Source: Corella eumyota (lineage: Eukaryota; Chordata; Ascidiacea; Phlebobranchia; Corellidae). Taken from it: a stretch of DNA of 64,000 nucleotides. Numbering within the stretch: the stretch's first letter is position 1; every line of letters begins with the position of its first letter. This document shows positions 1 to 12,254 of the stretch, piece after piece. A program made the position numbers and the translations under genes. The stretch spans positions 3,038,001 through 3,102,000 of the forward strand of contig OY720103.1 in NCBI GenBank assembly GCA_963082875.1, in the 5' to 3' direction. The notes beneath the pieces were generated by a model. The model was not told where the DNA came from. It did not search any database and saw nothing but the letters and a program-made list of their open reading frames with translations.

Positions 1-96
1 ACCAGACCTTTTTAATGACGATTTTAAGAAGTGTGACGTAAACGTGATGACGTCATAAGGAAGATGAAAGCGCCGACGCCGCCACTTTGCACTTAC

Positions 97-274
97 GTGT
101 GATATCTCTTTCGTCGATAGTCGATTTTTCCTTGTCCGCGTGACGTAATACATCGTCGGGATGGGCGATGACGTCACCGGGGTTGGGAACAATTTGGGGT
201 GACGATGTCGATGACGTCACGCGTCTGAGTCTCTTGACAAAGAGCCGGGCGTATTTTCTCACGACGTTGGGCAT
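97..274 (-). CDS. First coding exon of an unidentified gene (partial)
   Basis: The exon opens with ATG at 274 and reads MPNVVRKYARLFVKRLRRV and onward for 59 codons. It then meets a consensus donor (GTAAGT, complement of 91-96), so the gene continues beyond the left edge. The product start is basic and then Ser/Thr/Pro and Asp rich; I see no known domain. Base composition is clearly more G+C rich than the flanks, which supports coding. A TATA-like TGTATAATAG lies on the same strand at 306-315, about 35 bases before the ATG. Two perfect TGACGTCA palindromes fall inside the exon (169-176, 212-219) and one lies in the intron (48-55). I do not recognise the gene. Confidence 0.5.
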
Positions 275-3200
275 GATTGTTTATTCAAGACGATACACAA
301 CACTGCTATTATACACCCATTAAACTTAAACCCTAAACCTGGAAAAAAAACAGAAGTTTTTAGGAATTGAGAAAACTAATTCTATTTTAATGTGCTAACA
401 ATGTTTTGTAGGTTTCCCCTTGTTTTTAAACGGTATTTGTAATGACTCTTGCTGGCACGTGGGCAGTCCGATGAATCACCGAGTATTTAAAAGACTTGAA
501 ATACCTAATGACATTTCTATTGAATTTAAAACAATGTAGTTCAATTTACAACTTCGAATTTTGAATCGGAACCACACCAATGCTACTTGTAATCTTATTC
601 CTAGCCTTGGGAATAATATATTTAATATTTCTAAACTTAAAACTTTGAGTTGTTCAGCCTTATGTTTAGAATTTATTTACAATGTTTTTTTTCTTATAAA
701 ACTACAACACTTAAACTAAACAAATCGTTAAAAAACAATTTTTATTTCAATTTAATTCTCTTAAAATCTTTTTTCGTTGAAATACTACATTTTAACTTGA
801 ACTACTACATTTTAACTTTAACCAAATATAGTAAACAAATAACAAGAATATCTGATTCTGAAATTTCTTAACAACTTTCTTTGCTGGCTATCGAAAAATG
901 CACAATGCCTACTAACATCATGTTTTTAATTAAATATCGTTGACACATGCTTTCTATTTGATACAATACAACTGAATTTATCGAATAGACCTGCTAAGGC
1001 CCATGCCGTATAACGATAGTACCCTTATAGCTAGAACACTATAACCAACACCATTACAAAAACTGTTACAAGTAATTTAAAACTTACTGAGTTAGTTTAA
1101 ATGCAAATATTGCTTATTGGAACTTTTTTACACCAGAAATTAAGTACACCATGCAAAAAAACACCCCAAACACACTTAATCTAAATACCAAATAAAAACA
1201 CCCGATACGATAGTCGACCTGTTTCCACTTTTCCCCTTTTAAAGTGTTTATAAAATACACAAAAGGTGCGGATGCATTAACTCAATCAGCAAACAAATCT
1301 ACTTCCTAACTGGCAGCGAAGGTCGATCTGCTTTATAACAATTAAACCACGCATCCGAGTGGCAACTAATCTATATCCAGAAATATAAATATCCTGAGCT
1401 GTGGTGGAAAATGTTTCGGCGTAAGCGCTTTAAATAAAAGTTTCCCCGAAACTTGTGTTATTTATATGCTGCGTTTGTAATTATTGATGTCGCTATAACG
1501 CTATGGGATTTATAACTGAAGTTTTCAGAAAAACAAAGGCTTTCCCGTATTTTAAATGTAAAAATTAAAAGCGAAATTTGTTTAGAATTTTAGTTGTTTA
1601 GAAAATACAGCCCAACTTTAAATCGTTCCAATGCCATGAGAATATTTATTTTTGTATAACTTATCATTAACTTACAATAAACTGACATTAAACGGATAAT
1701 AAAAAACAAACTATCGTTTAAACGTGACCTATAGCTGTTTACTGATACACCAAAACCACAGTTTGGTAATGACGCATACTGGTTGTAAAACAGTAAAGGA
1801 ATAAGTAATGTCATTGCTAATATCTTGGCACTTACTCTATAACCGAAACTGTTTAAGTTGCATATTTGTTATGGAAACAGTTTAGGTTCGGAACAACCCA
1901 CCAGGAAATGAAAATTCCTCTCAAAGTTCGATTTACCGTACACAAAAACCTGACGTGGGGATCTTTCCTAGCCTACGCAAGAATCTATCCAAAATCCTGA
2001 ACGCACATAAGCACAATACGCTTATTATGTTTAGGAATAACACGAAAGGAAATGGGCAATTTCATCCCACGGTTGTTTCAAAGCCTTTAAGCCGTTTCTC
2101 GATCGCAAGCTGACTGTAATTGCCGCCCAGCGAGCGAGCTAACTGGTTTAATAAAATGCTACGTCGTTTAACATCAATAAATAATTGATTCGTCTTCGGA
2201 CGAACGACAAGGCTCATCAGCCGTCTGGCAACCTTTTACTTTATTACCGTTTAACATCTGACTACAGTACGTTTGGTTGTTTAAATAAAATTTGCGATTA
2301 TTTATTTTAATGAAATTTTAACACGATAAACAGGCATGCTTTTTTCGTTAATATTTACTCGAATTTCAGCTACTGCGCAAAATATTCTTTCCGCCAAATG
2401 TCATTTAAATACGTTCTGTGAATTGGATTACCCATTTCCCCCAAAAAACGAGTTTTTGTGCGGAATTTACAACACGTTGCTATAGCTGCTAATTCGGTTT
2501 TACTATTAACCATATAGCCTGCGAGAAATCGCACTAACCAGAATTTGCGCTATAAAGCAATTCATATTTTAAGTAATTCTAAGCCTTTTCACTCATACCC
2601 ATACAACAGCGGTAGACCTACTTTTTGACACATATGAAAGCGCCATAAATCCTGTTCAATCCCTGCTTATTTAAATCTATGCACCACAAAGCTACGAGAA
2701 AGCCAGCGGATCGATACAATCCCATAGAAAAGCTGTGCAATAATACAGCGGCGGTGAATTGGCAGGAAAATTACAACTCGTACGGTCTCATCGGATTGAG
2801 GTTGACAGTATTTCCCTATACCTTATCGAAATCCTGTTATTACAATACACAGCGCTTTTGTTTTAGGGTATTATTATATCCGTCAGGTTGAATTTACCAG
2901 TAGACAGTATTGTACATCGAAAATAGTAATTTTAACTCAATATTTCCGCTACAAGAGAGTCGAAAATAAAACGTCTAACAGACCTTTACCAAATTAAAGG
3001 GCACAACATGATGTCTTATAATAAATAAAGCTGTACTAGGCAATTTGACACTGGGCTCTACGGTATAAACCACCAACCCACTTCTAAAAAGCCTACTAAT
3101 TCACTAAGTCATAAATTGGTTATCTCATATAAATTAAATTAAAACAGAAAGCTGTCCAATCCAGCTATATCTCGTTTGCACGAACTGCAAACCTTCCTTT

Positions 3201-6200
3201 TAATATAAACGGCGGATCGAATTCTAAAAGACCTGGCCAATTTTCCAATTACATATTCAACTAATGGCTTACGCTGCCCGACCGTCTATGATATCGCCTT
3301 TCACTTTCTAATTTGGCGGCACTCAAATGTGTCTCAAGCACGCAAAAACTGGCACCTATTTAAGTCAACAGGCTATCATGTTCGTAACGATATGTCTGAG
3401 TTGTAATACAGCAGCATAGCAAACCCAATACTCATGTCTGTGTTTTGGTGATCGATTTTTATTTATGGCAAACTACTGGGTAATGTAAATGCTAACGTAA
3501 AGCAGTACGCAGAAACATATTAAAATAGAAAATAATGGGGTTTGTGTAACCCCCAAACCTTAAAAAAACTACCTAAGAGGTTAATTTATTTGTTAATTTA
3601 AAAATATTATTGTCAATATTTATAAGTCAGTCCTGGCGTTGTTATACGCATAAGTGCTTTATAAAAAACAAAACAACAAAAGTTACTGTTCTTTCACGAT
3701 TCAAACTAAATTACACTTAAACCTAAAACTGCAGCACATCATAATAATAACCAATACAAGTGTTAAACTTGTGGCCAAATAACCAATTAAAGTATTTCTT
3801 GTCTGGCGTGAGCGCTCGGGCGTAAAACTATCACGTGACCAAACATGATCTCTTGTTCAATAATGACTTTTCGCCTCGCCGAATAAACAAGTGCGAATTG
3901 GTCCAATGCGCGCGATGACGTAACTGTCTACGTCACAAAAGGGACAGATTGATAGGTCGTGACGTCATTTGTCTAACCGCGTCGTTATAAGCTGGCTTTC
4001 AATATTATGACGTCATTTCTGCGAAAACTTTACCTTGTTTGCTGATTGTTTGTTTTATTTCAAAATACAACTCGTTCTTCAACCTAATTTAGTATACATA
4101 GCAAACAAAAGCGGTCTCTTAACAGTGAATTTATCGATTTAGTTCGTTGTAAAGGGTATTGATACCTCAGTAAATGTATTGCCAAAAAACAAATATACGA
4201 AAATGCTCTAGAGAAATGCTTTCAAATTTTCCCATACTACCAACGTCAATACCTATTCTATAAATACATAAATTGCATAACTAAGTTTAAAAACAAAACC
4301 TGTTTTTCATTTATTTTGACCTATATGCCACTTAAAGTTAAATAGAGTGAACTTTGGTTTGCGGTAGTTTGTATACTCTATATCGACCTAGTTTAAGCTG
4401 CATAGCGAGATTTTTAACATTTAAAAATGCCGATAAAAGTTTATCTAATTTATCGTATACACATCTAGTAGAAACACGAAACCAAAATTGTGTAAAAATT
4501 CTGCTTCTTCGAATTGTAATTTAGTCATCCGTTTGCAAATACTTAAAGGTTTTTTAACTCAGTTAAAATACTAATATAAGACCACTTGTATTTTACGTTC
4601 TTAAACTAACTCTTTAAATTTACAATTCATACCAAATTTATTATTATTTTAAATTTTTTTAATATATATTTGCAAAAGCAAAATCAAAAATCGCTCGCTA
4701 ACTAACAACTATAACTTGTATAAGACATAGACCTTACTGTACATAGTAAACGTTACTACACATTCAAATTAAGAGAATTTCAACAAAACGTGTAAAACGT
4801 AAAGGCTACGCACGGCACGTTGGAATTTCTTTAATTAACAAGGCATGTTTTGCATAGCAATTTAAAGTTTTTGAAACGTAGAGTTATGATATTAAACCCG
4901 TCCTTAGGTTTCGCGCAAAACACGATATTCTAAACAGCTGGTTGTGTAAATTTACCCTTACACGAAAATAAAAACATGAAATAAAGCAAACTAACATCTG
5001 CTAAGCAAATATACAACATGTTCTACATAAAAAACTTTAAAAAGTTGCCTGCTATGCCATGACAAGGCTGTTGTTATTGATTACACACATTTTTTAAAAT
5101 GTCGAATCAAATGTCAAACTGAAATATTACCCTAGGTTATATATAAGTCAAATTTAATGGTATTTTCAAACTTTGCTATAAACCGAAGGTATTTTGCCGT
5201 TTTCTAAGTCGTGTTGCATGACCTATTTTATACATAAAGCCCGATATATCTTAAATACCATAAAGGTCATTAGCTTTCAATGGCACTACACCTTTATACG
5301 CAAAAACCCATAAAACTAAAATAAAAACAAAACAGTAAAAAGGTAACCAGAATAGACGTTAAAATTTTTAGCGAGCATGTGCGTTTTAATAGCAGACTGA
5401 CTACCTTTACCAAAATTGCTGGCTGTCTTCCTAATAATTACTATGTATGACTGCCAATACTGAAAACACGTTATTTACGTAATCCTATGACGTCATGGGA
5501 ATATCAAATGACAGACCAGTATGCTGACTTGGGTTTTATTCCCTCTATATAGGCGATAATTGAATCCGTTTCCTTTATACCATTCAATCCCAAATCCGGC
5601 GATAGAAAAAATAAATTTTCCACGGCCACGTGGTATTGTTTGGCAAAATGAAATCGAAAATTAATATTTAATAATTAGGGTCTTACATAAAGTTACTTTA
5701 ACGCCATGCTACACAAATACTAATACTAAATGGGTAGTCAGAATTAAATAACAATGTCCTCAATTTTGTGTTAATTGCTATTTCCAATTACAATGATTGT
5801 GCTTTTCGTGGTTTTAGTTAAACGTCATCACCAATTTGTAATGCGCAAAATGTATTGGGTCGCTTCCCTTTAAAACTGCGTTATCAGAGTGATATGCAGC
5901 AAAATTGTTTTGTTTTTTGCTAGCCTGCCAGAATAAAAGTTTTATCTAGATCATATTTCAAGCTTTACCACAATTTATATCAACTTGTATAGTTAAAATA
6001 GCTTTTTGTAAACCTAAATCTGCCCTGCTTACCCTAAAACCCTAAATCAACAAGTAAGTTCTATAAAACTAAAAGTATAATATCACTAATTTGACGAATC
6101 GTTTTTTTATTATAACAGTACAAATATACCCTAAATTATAACTTTATAGTTTTGTTTTTTTAAGGAAGTTACACGAACTATAACTTTATTTGGATATTAT

Positions 6201-8250
6201 CACTTTTATAAATTAAAAATTAAGGCAGGATATAAAACAGACAGTATGGCGCATCCGTCCAATATAATTAAATTAAGTCGATGGGAGTATTGAAATTCCA
6301 CGTACGTATTATACACCAGTGAAACAACAAAAACAAACTCTATAACCATTTGTAAATTTAAAATTACCTGCAAGTCTGCAAGTGTTCAACAAAACCTAAT
6401 TCCTGACAATTTGCAAAAGTAATTAAGTGACAAGCAAAAAAAAACTTAAAAAAACACAAATTTAATCAAGCATGTTCAAATCTATATACTATTTTAGAAT
6501 ATAACCAGTTTCTTTATAAGTGATTCTATTACTTTTATATTGACCACAAAACCTAAAACTTACTCTTATAATAAAACACTTTTAAACTATATCTACAACA
6601 CTAACATAAAGCAGCACAACTTGAAGTAATATCGATTCAAAACTTTCGTATTTGGCCGCTAGAAAACCCCTTTTTCTGTCGCTTTGTAAAAGTAAAGCAG
6701 CTGGTTGTAAACTATAAAGGCAATATGTCCAATTACACGCTGACTGTATCACAATTACCGTTATATAAACATCAACCATATGTTGCAGATGGTCAAATAA
6801 ATCTTAACGTAAACACATTATTTTATTTCCCCCCAACAGATGATTTGAAACTCTTTTTGTATAATAAAACGTAATGATTGATAATGATGACATCTTTGTA
6901 TATTAAAGTTGTTTTTTTATCGTAAGGACACAGGCTAGTCTAGACTCACCTATGCTTCTAAAATTTATCCTGTTACATAAGAACAAAACTCGGCCAAAAA
7001 TAACATCAGGTATTGAGCGTGCCAAGAAAAAAACTGATTAAAACATAAATTAAACAAACGTCAATATCTTCTGACTTAAAGTAATCACTTCTTTCAAGAA
7101 AAAACCCAAATAATATTAAATATTCATGCATAACTAGAAGTTCAAAAGGCCTAAAATCAATCGATTTTCGATCCTCTGCACTAGCGATCCCCGGTTCAAT
7201 CAAAATACGAAATAACGGCTCTAAATCTCGATTGCAATTCAGGGCAATTTAAAGCAGAACGAAATAAGGACCGTATATATATAAAATGTAGGTAAGGCCA
7301 ATTTTGGATACGAATTTTCTGTAATAATAACACATATGGTAGCTATTTCATTGGTAATTCGTGTAGCCATGGGCCAAAAGAGTCGCCACGCCTTTGTTGT
7401 GGCCAATATTAAGTTACTTCAATCAAAATATTGGAAACTTATATAATATTTTATAAACACTTGAATCGCCAAAATATTTGAGCCTAACTTGCTAACTTTT
7501 AATGTTTCTTTAAAGAAAATTTTTTTAATTTCTTAATATTTAACGTAAATATTTTGATATTCACGAGATTAGATTTAACTGGCAAGTTTTGAAATAAAAG
7601 TTTACAGTTACCACACAAACTTAATTAAGAAAATTCGAAATTTTTCAAATTTAAAAACGAAATTTTAAGATGTTTTTCTCCTGTTTACAAGTACAGGACG
7701 CCAGACAATATCATGCATTTAATTAACTCTATTTTATTCCTGTCAAAATAAGGCTAAAAACAAAACAAGATTTCAGCAATACCGCATCAATTATGAATAA
7801 AAACCAATAAACTTAACCGCCAACGATCAATAAATCAGATCCGGTTTTAACTGGATTTATCTGGTTACGTGCGATTCAGCATGTCCATATTACCACTTTA
7901 ATTAAAAACATCTTTCAGCGTTATCAACTCATTGAAATATTATATTTTAATCGTCTATAGATTAATATAAATTAGAATCTCTACCCTAACGCTGGATTTT
8001 GGTGTTTATCTTCACTTACTTTGCTTATATAAATATTATAATACATTCTACATAAAAAATATGTTGTTTTGTTATCACCTTTTTAATGAAATCTTAAAGA
8101 TAAGCAGCAATTCCCACAGTTTATATTTTAATAGATGTTGTTTTTGATCAATTGTCATATTAAAGGCCAATGATAATGCGTCACATGCTTATATAAAGCA
8201 CCATGTACAAGCAATTGAGCGGTCAATCGAATGCCCGAAATAGTGATTAA
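275..8250. other. Long non-coding stretch, no recognisable gene
   Basis: About 8 kb of A+T-rich DNA with only short scattered open frames that lack codon bias, splice context or recognisable motifs. It lies upstream of the minus-strand first exon at 97-274 and downstream of EEFSEC, so it may contain regulatory DNA or introns of an unseen transcript. The only distinct island is the CRE-rich patch near 3.8-4.0 kb, listed separately. One further TGACGTCA is at 5488-5495. Confidence 0.6.
3830..4016. promoter_or_regulatory. CRE-rich island, candidate promoter or enhancer
   Basis: Within about 190 bases there are a CACGTG (3832-3837), facing ATTGG/CCAAT motifs near 3897-3907, TGACGTAA near 3916, TACGTCA near 3930, two perfect TGACGTCA palindromes (3960-3967 and 4008-4015), and a TTATAAG between them near 3985. 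The patch is G+C richer than its surroundings. The sites are seen in the sequence; regulatory function is inferred. No gene start is visible on either side. Confidence 0.4.
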
Positions 8251-8265
8251 CTTTTAAAGTCCGGC

Positions 8266-8460
8266 AGAGAATTGCATCACCAGAAAGAAAATGAAAGTGA
8301 CGTCATCTCGGGCCGGTTGCATCACGTCGAGAAATTGAAAACACCGGAAGGTATTAAATTCGTAATAGGGCAGTCACGTGTTAGGTGGTCACGTGACGAG
8401 TTTGAAAAGTGGCCAATGAGTAATAATACGGTCAGCGACGAATTTGGGTCACGTGATTAA
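8266..8460 (+). CDS. Possible terminal exon of an unseen plus-strand gene
   Basis: An open frame follows a weak acceptor (ccggcag, ending near 8267) and ends at TAA 8458-8460. It encodes a charged stretch that includes HHVEKLKTPEGIKFV and WSRDEFEKWPMSNN. The composition is G+C richer than its neighbours, but no domain is recognisable, there is no ATG at its start, and the pyrimidine tract is poor. It overlaps a cluster of CACGTG sites, so the richer composition could be regulatory instead of coding. Confidence 0.2.
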   Translation, partial: RELHHQKENESDVISGRLHHVEKLKTPEGIKFVIGQSRVRWSRDEFEKWPMSNNTVSDEFGSRD

Positions 8461-8523
8461 TTTGGACTAGATTTCATAAAAATTTTATATTTAAAAGCCC
8501 AGATTATTTAAATTAACCACGTG
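8375..8523. promoter_or_regulatory. Cluster of four CACGTG E-boxes
   Basis: CACGTG occurs at 8375-8380, 8390-8395, 8450-8455 and 8518-8523. Three are in the extended GTCACGTG form, the class bound by USF/MITF/TFE-type bHLH-zip factors. A perfect TGACGTCA is at 8298-8305. The cluster lies about 170-320 bases beyond the EEFSEC stop codon. Function is inferred from site density only. Confidence 0.35.
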
Positions 8524-8695
8524 TCTTTGTTTCTTTTTGACGAAGTCCTATTAAAAATTTTAAATAATTGGGTCTTAAAGTTACTTTAAATAAAAAGAAA
8601 ATAAAATAAGAACCTGGCAAAATTTCAAAAGTAAAAAATAATTGCAACAAATTTTTGCATACATTATTGCTAAAAGATTGCGTTGAATATTTCCC

Positions 8696-11419
8696 TCAAT
8701 TTTGGCTCATTTTCTTGGCAGGGTCATAGACATATCTCTTAAAATTAAGAGTCACTTTAACAACCACGTCAGGGTTAGTTTTGACGTCAGGCTCTTCAGA
8801 TTTTTTGCGACCTTTCTTAGTCTTACCACCAAGCATCGTCTTTGTTTCAGATTTTAAACCATCTGAAAATTTTCACATAAAAAAAATTTAAAATTTTTTA
8901 ATTTATTAAATTAAATTAATTGCAAGTTAGTAGGTCAACTACACGAAGAAAAAAAAATTCAGTCTGATTACTTTTAATGTGGCATTATTAACAGAGAGTT
9001 TTTGGCAAATTCTGAAGCAAATTTGCTGGCAGTGAGTTTAATGTGTGTGGGGAAATACTCCAATACACAGCGCACAAACGTTTAAGTTTTGCAGCGAAAA
9101 AATGACCTACTAAACCACTTAAAGAATTAATAATACATTAAACTTAAAATGCAAAACTAAAGGCTTCTAAAAACTAAAAATAAAAAAAAATAAAAATGAC
9201 CGACCCGGGATTCGAACCTTGACCTTTCCGCTTAAGCCGAACGAGCCGTCGATGACTCCGTGTTCACCGGTAGATAACTCAACTTTAAGACCAGTAAATA
9301 ATTCAATATTAGTTTCTTTTTTCAAAAGTCCAGTACATATTACATTGTATTCGTCGTGTATCTATTTAAAGCGCATTTTAACGCAAATATACATAAGTTA
9401 ATTAATGAAATATCAAAAAATACGGGTTGCCATTTTATTTACCCGCATTACGGTGCCTTCCCTTGATTTTTTCTTGAATATTTTAATATTTGGCAACACT
9501 GTTTTCACGTAGTCTTTATCAGTTATAGCCTCGACGATTTGCGCTTTAAAAGCTAACCTACCAATAAATAAAACAAATTCATAAAACACCATATTGTTAA
9601 TATTGATGTTAATTTTACATATAACAAAATACATAACCTGCATTTGTTAGCGTTAATATCAGCATCAAATTTTGATCCAATTGCCAGACTGTCTTCTTTA
9701 CAAATAATTGATTTCTCAAATTCAAGGACAGCCCATTGCTCTGCACTCTTATCCCTAAAATATTAGTTTTGTTAACACACACTTAAATGTTCGAATAAAT
9801 TGTAAAAAATAATTTTATTTTACTTGTTTAATATTTCTTGGTAGTTGTAACTTTTCGTGAAATCAAATTTTTTTGATTCCAACTTTAAGTCGTCGACTTC
9901 GTTTTCAAGAGGTTTGCCACAAGATGGTGTGGAAGAGCACCCAAATATATTAATTTTTGCCATAACTGTTGCATGACCAATTGTAATATGAAATTTTGAT
10001 TTAGTCGCCACTTCCCCACTATAATAGGGAATTTTTGATATTTTCACAATAGCCCCGTAAAGGATTTTAAGAGACCCCGGTGTGCAAATTAGCCCCCTTT
10101 CTAAGAGTTTTGGGTCAAATTGGGTGACGCATATTCCGGCACGATCCCCTTGTTTAATTGACTGAGCTGGTTTGTGAAACATTTGAATAGACTTGACCTT
10201 TTTTGTAGCCTGAAACATATTAAATTATTATTAATTATTGTGAAATATGCAATGTTTCAAATGTCCCCGGTTCAATTCCTGCTGATAAGACCAAAAAACA
10301 GGCAATCATCTAAGGAACAAACACACAAAACACTGACCTGTAGATTTGATATTTCTATAGTGTCGTTAACACTAACTTTTCCACTCAACACAGTCCCAGT
10401 CATTACTGTGCCCTGACCCCTTATCGCAAAACAATGATCAACACTGAATATAAAGGGTCCAGTTGGAGAGCGATCAGGAATATATGTAAGGTCCTTTAAA
10501 ACCTAAACACAAAAAGTATTATAATTTTAAGAGGTTTTCTGTGTGATATATAATTTTTTTAACATAAAAAATTGAAGTTTTAACCTTAATTAGATCTTCG
10601 ATGTTTAGAGGGGTAATATCACCCCCTTCTCCTCCTCCTGGTTTAGCTGCAACAGAAGTAATGGGGCAGCCAGAGAACTTGGTCCCTTCCAAAGTTTTCT
10701 GCATTCGCTTTGTCATTTTTTCTACTGCTGACTAGGCAAAATAATGACAGATAATAATTAGTATTTAAAAAATTAAAAATTGACTCTTTTTTATTTACCT
10801 TTCTTTTGTTTTCTGGAAGTAGATCCACCTTGTTTAGAACCACTAACATTTTGTTGCAGATAATTTCTCCTATTACGAGACATTCAGCAGTTTGTGTCTG
10901 AATTCCTTTCACCACATCGATCACCAATACCATCAAGTCGATAATTTGTGCTCCTTAAAAATTTTCCAAAAAAAAATTTTTCAAATCCTAATTTTATAAT
11001 TTTTTTAACCAACTGACCTCCAATTATTGTTCTAATTAATGATGCATGACCCGGACAGTCGACCAATGTATATTGTAGTTTAGAATATTTTGAATCTTGT
11101 AAGTGTGAGGGAATGTCCACAGTAAAAGAAGAAAATCCAAGATCCAAAGTAATTCCTCTCTCTCTAAGAATCAGAAAAAGTACAATAAAAAGCTTATAGC
11201 AACCATTTTAACCATATACAACTTTTTTGGCAAAAAATTTATCATTTTTACATAAAATTTAGATCAAAATTTTAGATTTGAAAAAAAAACTCACTTGCTT
11301 TGCGGATTTTTGTCGAATGCTGCGGTCGAAGCTACAGTACTTAACGCTTTAGCTAGCGACGTTTTTCCGCTATCCACGTGGCCAAGCATTCCAATATTAA
11401 AATTTAAAACGTCAACCAT
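8696..11419 (-). CDS. EEFSEC: Selenocysteine-specific elongation factor eEFSec
   Basis: This is the GTPase that carries Sec-tRNA to ribosomes at UGA codons with SECIS/SBP2. Ten exons, in transcript order: 11295-11419, 11018-11163, 10799-10953, 10585-10731, 10338-10502, 9824-10209, 9638-9754, 9443-9557, 9205-9361, 8696-8862. All junctions are GT-AG and keep frame, giving 559 aa (human about 596). Seen motifs: P-loop GHVDSGKTS (13-21), switch I ERGITLDLG (43-51), DCPGH (77-81), NKVD (131-134) and VAAKPGG in G5. The middle matches eEFSec domains II/III (GICVTQFDPKLLERG). The C-terminal exon ends in VTLNFKRYVYDPAKKMSQN, like the vertebrate domain IV tail that binds Sec-tRNA. A possible acceptor lies 11 bases before the ATG, consistent with a trans-spliced leader. 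Head-to-head with the tektin gene. Confidence 0.95.
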
Positions 11420-12254
11420 TGTTAAATATACTGAATTTAAGCTATTTTTTTAACAAAATCGCTGCAAAACCTTACAGTTTACACATGTTTTTATTGCAAG
11501 TCACGTTACTCAGCGCTATTGACTTTCGAAATCAGCCAAGCATATAGCAATGTTGTTTCTATTTTTTCATAAAATTAAAGTTGTTTTTTTTAGCTTATTA
11601 TAAAACAAATACATAGTTAATTTATATGCTGTAATTAGTACAATTTTTTAATTAAATATTTGGTTAATTACTTGATTTTTTATCTATATAAATATGCCTT
11701 AAAGGGGAACAAAACTTAGTTTTTTTTGGTGAAAAATATCATTCATATTTTAATGTAAAAACATATATAAGTATATATTTACACAAAAAATACAAAAATT
11801 TTGTCCAATTAAACATACTTAAACAACTAAAATTTTATATTTCCGTCGTTAAAAATGAATTAAACAACTATTTTGAAACGCCGCTTTAAGTTACGGTAGT
11901 CTTGACGCTGTTGCTATGGCTACGCGTACAGCTATTTGTATTCGGCGTTCTGAATTACATTTTACAGCTTCTTGTTTAAATGCCTACGACCTTTTGTGTT
12001 AATTGTTTATGGTTTGAATAAGCTAGGGTTTAAACCAGGTATTTAATAGTTTAAATTAAATTATACGTTTGCTAGTTAGCCTTTTTTTTAGTTGTGAACG
12101 AAGAGTTATTAAACTGCTAGTGCTTTCGAAATATTTACAACTATATTAGATTTAATCGATATTTTATAAATATTTAAAGAATATTATATACTACTGCAAA
12201 ATAATTGTTTTATAGGTAAGGTCTTGTACAATATTTGAATAAAATTGTTAAAAA
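11420..12254. promoter_or_regulatory. Divergent intergenic region between EEFSEC and tektin
   Basis: About 830 bases separate the two head-to-head start codons, so promoters of both genes must lie here. It is A+T rich with no long open frame. A GTAAGG donor near 12216 may end a 5' untranslated exon of the tektin gene. I see no clear TATA box or CpG-rich island. Confidence 0.4.

Noticed and set aside
9820-10218. Independent 132-aa gene on the minus strand
   Set aside because: It is exon 6 of EEFSEC with intron read-in at both ends; in-phase splice sites join it to the rest.
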